Assembly (NCBI RefSeq): GCF_000382205.1 | Contig: NZ_KB907788.1 | Coordinates: forward strand, 1-64,000 | DNA from: Dyadobacter beijingensis DSM 21582 | Lineage (GTDB): Bacteria > Bacteroidota > Bacteroidia > Cytophagales > Spirosomataceae | Direction: 5' to 3' | DNA: 64,000 nt | In this document: positions 59,876-64,000 of the stretch, piece after piece | Position numbering within the stretch: the stretch's first letter is position 1 | Layout: each line of letters opens with the position of its first letter | Notes under the pieces: model-generated | What the model saw: the letters and a program-made list of their open reading frames with translations, nothing else | Databases searched by the model: none | What the model was told of the DNA's origin: nothing | Made by a program: the position numbers and the translations under genes

Positions 59876-61101
59876 TGTACATTGTAGCCATCGAAACAAA
59901 GGATAAAAGGTTCGATCTGGCCGATGGGGTCGGGTCGGATGCGACACATACCAACCCGCAATATGCCTATGCGGTATGCTGCCTGAAAACGGACGGGGCC
60001 ACAACGGGCGTGGGCCTGGCATTCACCCTGGGCGCCGGCACGGACCTCGTTTGTAAGGCGATCACCTATCTTTCCGAATCGTTAGAGGGGCGCGAAATCG
60101 AAGAACTGATGGCGGATTTCGGTACGGTTTACCGCAAAATGGCCGATTCGCCGTCGCTGAGGTGGCTCGGGCCACATAAGGGTATCATACATCTGGCATT
60201 GGCGGCCGTGGTCAATGCCTGCTATGACCTTTGGGCGAAATCGCGCGGGGTGCCGCTTTGGAAACTGCTGCTGGACCTCACGCCGGAACAGCTATTGGAT
60301 ACCCTCGACCTTAGTTACCTGGAAGAAGTTCTCTCCCGCGAGCAGGCGCTGGACCTGTTACGGGCGAATTATGCCACGCGCGAGGCGCGCACGAACATTT
60401 TGCAAACGGGTTATCAAAGCTACGACACGTCCGTCGGCTGGTTCAATTTTTCGGATGAGGAAATTGTATCAAATACAAAGAATGCGATCGGCCAGGGATT
60501 TACCGCTTTGAAACTGAAAGTCGGGTCGGATGATCCGGCGCGCGACATCCGGCGTGCGGCTTTGATCCGCGAGGTGGGCGGAGACGATGTCAAAATCATG
60601 GTGGATGCGAACCAGAAATGGAACGTTCCGCAGGCATTGACCATCTGCCGCCAACTTGGCGGCATTAACCCCTTCTGGATCGAAGAACCGACGCACCCCG
60701 ACGATGTAATCGGGCATCAAACCATCGCCCGCGCCATCGCACCCCTAAAAGTGGCGGCAGGCGAGCATATTCCGAACAAGGTCATTTTCAAGAATTTCCT
60801 CCAAGCCAAAGCCCTGGACTTTTGCCAGGTCGATGCCGTTCGGGTAGGAGGCATTTCGGAGTTTTTGACGATCAGTTTGTTAGCGAAAAGTATGGGCGTT
60901 CCCGTCGTGCCGCATATCGGCGATATGGGCCAGATACACCAGCACCTGGTATTGTTCAATCACATCGGCATGGGGCACGAGCATCTGTTTTTGGAGCATA
61001 TCCCGCATTTGAGGCAGTTTTTCGTACATCCGGCGGAGATTGTCGATGCCTTTTACCAGGTTCCGCAGGTAGCCGGAAGCAGCAGCGATCTTAAGGGATA
61101 A
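59875..61101 (+). CDS. L-fuconate dehydratase-like enolase superfamily enzyme
   Basis: A 408-residue enzyme of the mandelate racemase group of the enolase superfamily. It follows characterised L-fuconate dehydratase in order and motifs: IETKDKRFDLADGVGSDA, SLRWLGPHKGIIHLALAAVV, LTPEQLLDTLDLSYL, the KLK catalytic Lys in FTALKLKVGSDD (about 215), the metal ligands in MVDANQKW, IEEPTHPDDVIGH and AAGEHIPN, and the His in VPHIGDMG. It would dehydrate L-fuconate to 2-keto-3-deoxy-L-fuconate in a non-phosphorylative route. It overlaps the cytochrome gene by one base and is followed by an SDR. Confidence 0.88.
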   Translation: MYIVAIETKDKRFDLADGVGSDATHTNPQYAYAVCCLKTDGATTGVGLAFTLGAGTDLVCKAITYLSESLEGREIEELMADFGTVYRKMADSPSLRWLGPHKGIIHLALAAVVNACYDLWAKSRGVPLWKLLLDLTPEQLLDTLDLSYLEEVLSREQALDLLRANYATREARTNILQTGYQSYDTSVGWFNFSDEEIVSNTKNAIGQGFTALKLKVGSDDPARDIRRAALIREVGGDDVKIMVDANQKWNVPQALTICRQLGGINPFWIEEPTHPDDVIGHQTIARAIAPLKVAAGEHIPNKVIFKNFLQAKALDFCQVDAVRVGGISEFLTISLLAKSMGVPVVPHIGDMGQIHQHLVLFNHIGMGHEHLFLEHIPHLRQFFVHPAEIVDAFYQVPQVAGSSSDLKG

Positions 61102-61136
61102 TAGCTGCCGCCAGGCAACGGGCAATTTTAATCATC

Positions 61137-61904
61137 ATGGGAGTATTAAAAGGAAAGGTCGTATTCATTACCGGTGGTGCCTCGGGTATCGGCAGGAAAT
61201 GCGTGGAAGCATACCTCGCGGCAGGGGCGAGCGTGTCGGTTATGGATAATGACCCGGCTGCGCTGGAAAGCCTTGCGGCAGCGCTTGCCGGAACGCCGCT
61301 CGTCGCTCGTGCGGGCGATGTGCGGGCGGGTAACGACGTAAAAGCAGCCATTGAAAACACCGTGGCCACGTTCGGCAAAATCGACGTCATTCATAACAAT
61401 GCCGGCATTGCCAGTCCTTCGAAGCCGCTGGACGAAACTTCGGAAGCGGAGTGGGACAACCTGTTGGCCGTCAACCTGAAAAGTGTTTTCTGGACGACGA
61501 AATACGGGATCGGCTATCTGAAACAAACCCGCGGCTGCATCCTCCATACAAGCAGTCTCGTCGGGGAAATGGGGCAGGAAAACCATGCGGCGTACGTGGG
61601 TACCAAAGGCGGGATGAATGCGCTCACCAAGGCGATGGCGCTCGATTATGCGCCTTTCGGCATCCGGGTGAATGCGCTTTGCCCCGCGGGCGTGTGGACG
61701 CCCATGCTCCGGAAATGGTCGGAAGAGCAACCGGAGCCGGACCGTATTGCTCGGTACCTGGACGATATCCATGCGCTGGGCTATTGCCCGGAAGGCGACG
61801 TCATTGCCGACGTGGCCGTGTTCCTCCTTTCGGAAGCGGCGCGGTTTGTGACGGGGTGCATCATGCCCGTCGGCGGCGGTGCGGAGCTGGGTTACCGGAG
61901 ATAG
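61137..61904 (+). CDS. SDR family oxidoreductase (likely sugar dehydrogenase)
   Basis: A 255-residue classical SDR with the cofactor motif TGGASGIGRKCVE, NNAGIAS, the catalytic Ser in TSSLVGEMG, the AYVGTKGG motif (Tyr/Lys) and the C-terminal FVTGCIMPVGGGAELGYR. In this position, after an L-fuconate dehydratase-like gene, it most likely is the L-fucose dehydrogenase or the 2-keto-3-deoxy-L-fuconate dehydrogenase of the same route. It starts 35 bases downstream of the dehydratase. Confidence 0.88.
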   Translation: MGVLKGKVVFITGGASGIGRKCVEAYLAAGASVSVMDNDPAALESLAAALAGTPLVARAGDVRAGNDVKAAIENTVATFGKIDVIHNNAGIASPSKPLDETSEAEWDNLLAVNLKSVFWTTKYGIGYLKQTRGCILHTSSLVGEMGQENHAAYVGTKGGMNALTKAMALDYAPFGIRVNALCPAGVWTPMLRKWSEEQPEPDRIARYLDDIHALGYCPEGDVIADVAVFLLSEAARFVTGCIMPVGGGAELGYRR

Positions 61905-61910
61905 AGAGGC

Positions 61911-62798
61911 TCAGCCCTTACGCCGGTTCCGCGTTTCTAGTGAATCGCGGAATTCTTTAGGCGACATTTTATTGATTTTCTTGAAACAGCGGTTGAAATA
62001 CGAAATGTTGCTGTAACCGCATTCTAGGGCGATCTGCGTAATCGGGAGATCGGACTGGTGCAGTAGTTTGCAGGCGTAGCCGATGCGCACGTCGTTCAGG
62101 AATTCCGAAAATGTGCGGTTGGTCAATGCCTTGAAATACCGGCAGAATGCGTGGATTTGCAATCCGGCCACCGACGCGGCGTTTTCCAGGCTGATATCTT
62201 CCTTGAAATTCTGATGGATATAGTACATCAGCTTGGGAATCCTTCCATGCGGCTTGATCGAATAGGTGGAGATCGGGTCGGGCGCATTGAGGTAAGTGAG
62301 CTCTTCCGGGTCGGACAGGTGTGCGAGGATGCGCAGGAAGGACGATAGCAGATGGATTTCCTTCTGTTCGAGCATTTCCTGCAAAATATCGACTACCTGC
62401 TCCTTTTTATTTCCATGAATTTTCAGTCCGCGCTGCGATTCGTTGAAAAAGCCCTGGACTTTTTTGACATCCACCAGCCCGCTCATCTGCTCGCACAACA
62501 GCTCGGAATCGATGTAAAGCGCCAGCGAAATAGCTTCCAGCGTCTCCGGATTCCCCGATTCCGACTCACTGTACCAGACGTGCGGGACATTCGGGCCCAC
62601 GAACGTCAGATCGCCTTTTTCAAACCTTTCGACCGATTGTCCGATAATGCGCACGCCCGAGCCGGAAACGACATGCACGAGCTGGCATTCCTTGTGAAAG
62701 TGGAAATCGGTAGAGAAGGACGAGCGCGCAATTTTCTTCACCACGAACGATTTCCGGGCATGGGCGAGGTCGGACAGTATCGCAAAGTTGGGCTTCAT
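61911..62798 (-). CDS. AraC family transcriptional regulator with cupin sensor
   Basis: A 295-residue regulator. The N-terminal half has a cupin sensor with HFHKECQLVHVVSGSGVRII and the FEKGDLTFVGPNVPHVWYS segment, typical of sugar-sensing AraC proteins. The C-terminal half has two HTH motifs (LENAASVAGLQIHAFCRYFK and LPITQIALECGYSNISYFNR). It converges with the SDR gene (6 bases between stops) and is divergent from the SusC-type receptor, which it probably regulates in response to the sugar taken up. A candidate promoter lies upstream. Confidence 0.93.
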   Translation of the reverse strand: MKPNFAILSDLAHARKSFVVKKIARSSFSTDFHFHKECQLVHVVSGSGVRIIGQSVERFEKGDLTFVGPNVPHVWYSESESGNPETLEAISLALYIDSELLCEQMSGLVDVKKVQGFFNESQRGLKIHGNKKEQVVDILQEMLEQKEIHLLSSFLRILAHLSDPEELTYLNAPDPISTYSIKPHGRIPKLMYYIHQNFKEDISLENAASVAGLQIHAFCRYFKALTNRTFSEFLNDVRIGYACKLLHQSDLPITQIALECGYSNISYFNRCFKKINKMSPKEFRDSLETRNRRKG

Positions 62799-62817
62799 GA
62801 TAAAGTTATTTGGGTTG

Positions 62818-62849
62818 CAAATATAGTACTACAAAATATCAACCTAAAA
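62818..62849 (-). promoter_or_regulatory. putative promoter of the AraC gene
   Basis: Read leftward, TTTA (62849-62846) is followed after 20 bases by TATATTTG (62825-62818), matching the Bacteroidota -7 consensus TAnnTTTG with a near-consensus -33 element. It is about 20 bases before the AraC start codon. Function is predicted only. Confidence 0.45.
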
Positions 62850-63071
62850 TCATTTTTTTGAACTAAATCACTATTTATTTGTCTGAAAGTATGCCACTTC
62901 ATCAGGGACCACATGCTCGGTCTATTTGTAAAAAAGTGATTTCCGCCCTCTTTAGTGATCAATTGCCCGTAATGACCATTCCCCTGATGACAGGTAAGCC
63001 GCCCTGCACATTTGGTATTAGTTGTCACCACTGCACAGTTCAACAGTTCCCACTTAAACCTCGGAAAATTT

Positions 63072-64000
63072 ATGGATCAACTTTGCTATCCTGAGTCCCG
63101 GACGACATCAGGCAGTTGCCTTGCCCGGCACCTGCTATTCGTCGTCATTTTACTCATTTGCAGTACCGTTTCCCGGGCGCAGAACCGCCAGGTTTCGGGT
63201 ACCGTTTTCGACAACAACGGAGCCCCGCTCCCCGGTGCCAGCGTGCAGCTCAAAGGCACCACCACCGGTACTATTACCGATAGCGAGGGTAAGTATGCTT
63301 TGCAGGTACAAGCCAACTCTGTACTGGTTTTCAGTTACATAGGGTATATCAAACAGGAAGTGCCCGCCGGTAACCTCGCCACCGTGGACGCTACGCTGAA
63401 AGCCGAGGAATCATCGCTTTCCGAGGTGGTGGTGGTCGGGTACGGAACGCGCACCAAGGCCAATTTGTCGGGGTCGGTCACGACGGTGTCCGGGAAGGAG
63501 CTCACCGAGCGGCCGGTACCCAATGTGCAGAACCTGCTGCAAGGCCGGGTATCGGGGCTGGACGTGATCCAGTCGACCGGCGAGCCGGGGCGCGATGATG
63601 CCGCGTACCAGCTACGGGGATTCGGTTCTTTCGGCGCGTCGAATGCGCCCCTGATCCTCGTAGACGGCATTATCGCGTCGATCAAGAACCTCTCACCGCA
63701 GGATATCGAGAGCGTTACCGTGCTGAAAGATGCCGCGTCCGCGTCCATTTACGGCGCGCGGGCTGCGAACGGTGTGATCCTGATCACGACCAAGAAAGGG
63801 AAAGCGGGCTCTTCGGAGATCGAATATGCGGGCAGCTATGGCCTCAGCGAAGCCACCCGCACCCCGGAGCTGATCACCAACTCGGTGCAGTATATGGAAA
63901 TGTACAATTCCGCACGGGCCAGGAGCGGTCAGGCGCCGATTTACACCCAGGCGCAAATTGACCTGTACCGCAATAACCCGAACAGTAACCAGTACCCCAA
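63072..64000 (+). CDS. SusC/RagA-type TonB-linked outer-membrane receptor (partial)
   Basis: The first 309 residues of a SusC/RagA-family receptor, cut by the window edge. A long signal segment (ARHLLFVVILLICSTVSRAQ) is followed by a CarboxypepD_reg-like domain (VSGTVFDNNGAPLPGASVQL), the SusC signature SLSEVVVVGYGTRTKANLSG, and the plug (PNVQNLLQGRVSGLDVIQST, DIESVTVLKDAASASIYGAR, ANGVILITTKKGK). In this class, transport of an oligosaccharide or glycoside works with a SusD lipoprotein, expected just beyond the right edge. Its own promoter should lie in the 270 bases shared with the divergent AraC gene. Confidence 0.95.
   Translation, partial: MDQLCYPESRTTSGSCLARHLLFVVILLICSTVSRAQNRQVSGTVFDNNGAPLPGASVQLKGTTTGTITDSEGKYALQVQANSVLVFSYIGYIKQEVPAGNLATVDATLKAEESSLSEVVVVGYGTRTKANLSGSVTTVSGKELTERPVPNVQNLLQGRVSGLDVIQSTGEPGRDDAAYQLRGFGSFGASNAPLILVDGIIASIKNLSPQDIESVTVLKDAASASIYGARAANGVILITTKKGKAGSSEIEYAGSYGLSEATRTPELITNSVQYMEMYNSARARSGQAPIYTQAQIDLYRNNPNSNQYP

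Overview
The window comes from a member of the Bacteroidota, most likely a Cytophagales/Spirosomaceae bacterium of Dyadobacter type (genus is a guess). Evidence for this is a T9SS C-terminal sorting domain, a SusC/RagA-type TonB-linked receptor, TonB receptors with carboxypeptidase-regulatory-like N-terminal domains, large FtsX/MacB-type permeases without an ATPase, many TPR-type histidine kinases, 2TM and DUF4374 proteins, and a near absence of Shine-Dalgarno sequences. The left edge lies just after a 23S rRNA gene: the first 220 bases hold the spacer and a 5S rRNA. I see no tRNA, CRISPR array, insertion sequence or prophage.

Layout. 0.3-5 kb: housekeeping and metabolic genes (VOC protein, D-lactate dehydrogenase, metallo-hydrolase, alpha/beta hydrolase, secreted sugar-isomerase-like protein). 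5.1-11.9 kb: a tightly packed seven-gene leftward operon coding for an outer-membrane barrel, a double zinc-ribbon protein, an ExbD/TolR-like anchor with an unusual periplasmic domain, an ExbB/TolQ/MotA-like channel, an S41 protease lipoprotein and a TPR histidine kinase/response regulator pair. This is the best candidate for an uncharacterised envelope system. 11.9-15.9 kb: an acyltransferase remnant, a DUF4242 gene, a giant ATPase-LuxR regulator and a divergent secreted protein. 15.9-20.8 kb: two tandem FtsX-type permeases. 20.9-31.2 kb: mixed single genes, including a T9SS cargo protein, a repeat-rich surface protein and a multi-PAS kinase.

31.2-38.7 kb: an iron/siderophore-type uptake region. 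An ECF sigma factor, a membrane anti-sigma-like protein and a propeller-like lipoprotein form one unit; a TonB receptor, a DUF4374 lipoprotein and a PepSY membrane protein form a second unit with the gene order of the Bacteroides XusABC xenosiderophore system. Related AT-rich motifs precede both units. 38.7-43.7 kb: AraC regulator plus SDR, then PadR plus a fused permease. 44.2-49.2 kb: a sigma-54 regulatory cluster (two NtrC-family activators and a HisKA_2 TPR kinase). 49.5-54.3 kb: Crp regulator, a small oxidoreductase/cupin/carboxymuconolactone decarboxylase-like/hydrolase gene run and a second hydrolase.

54.6-64 kb: a carbohydrate locus. DUF1549/DUF1553 and DUF1501 proteins and a membrane cytochrome-c-type protein are followed by an L-fuconate dehydratase-like enzyme, an SDR, a divergent AraC regulator and the start of a SusC-type receptor cut by the window edge. 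Together they suggest uptake and non-phosphorylative oxidation of a deoxy-sugar such as L-fucose.
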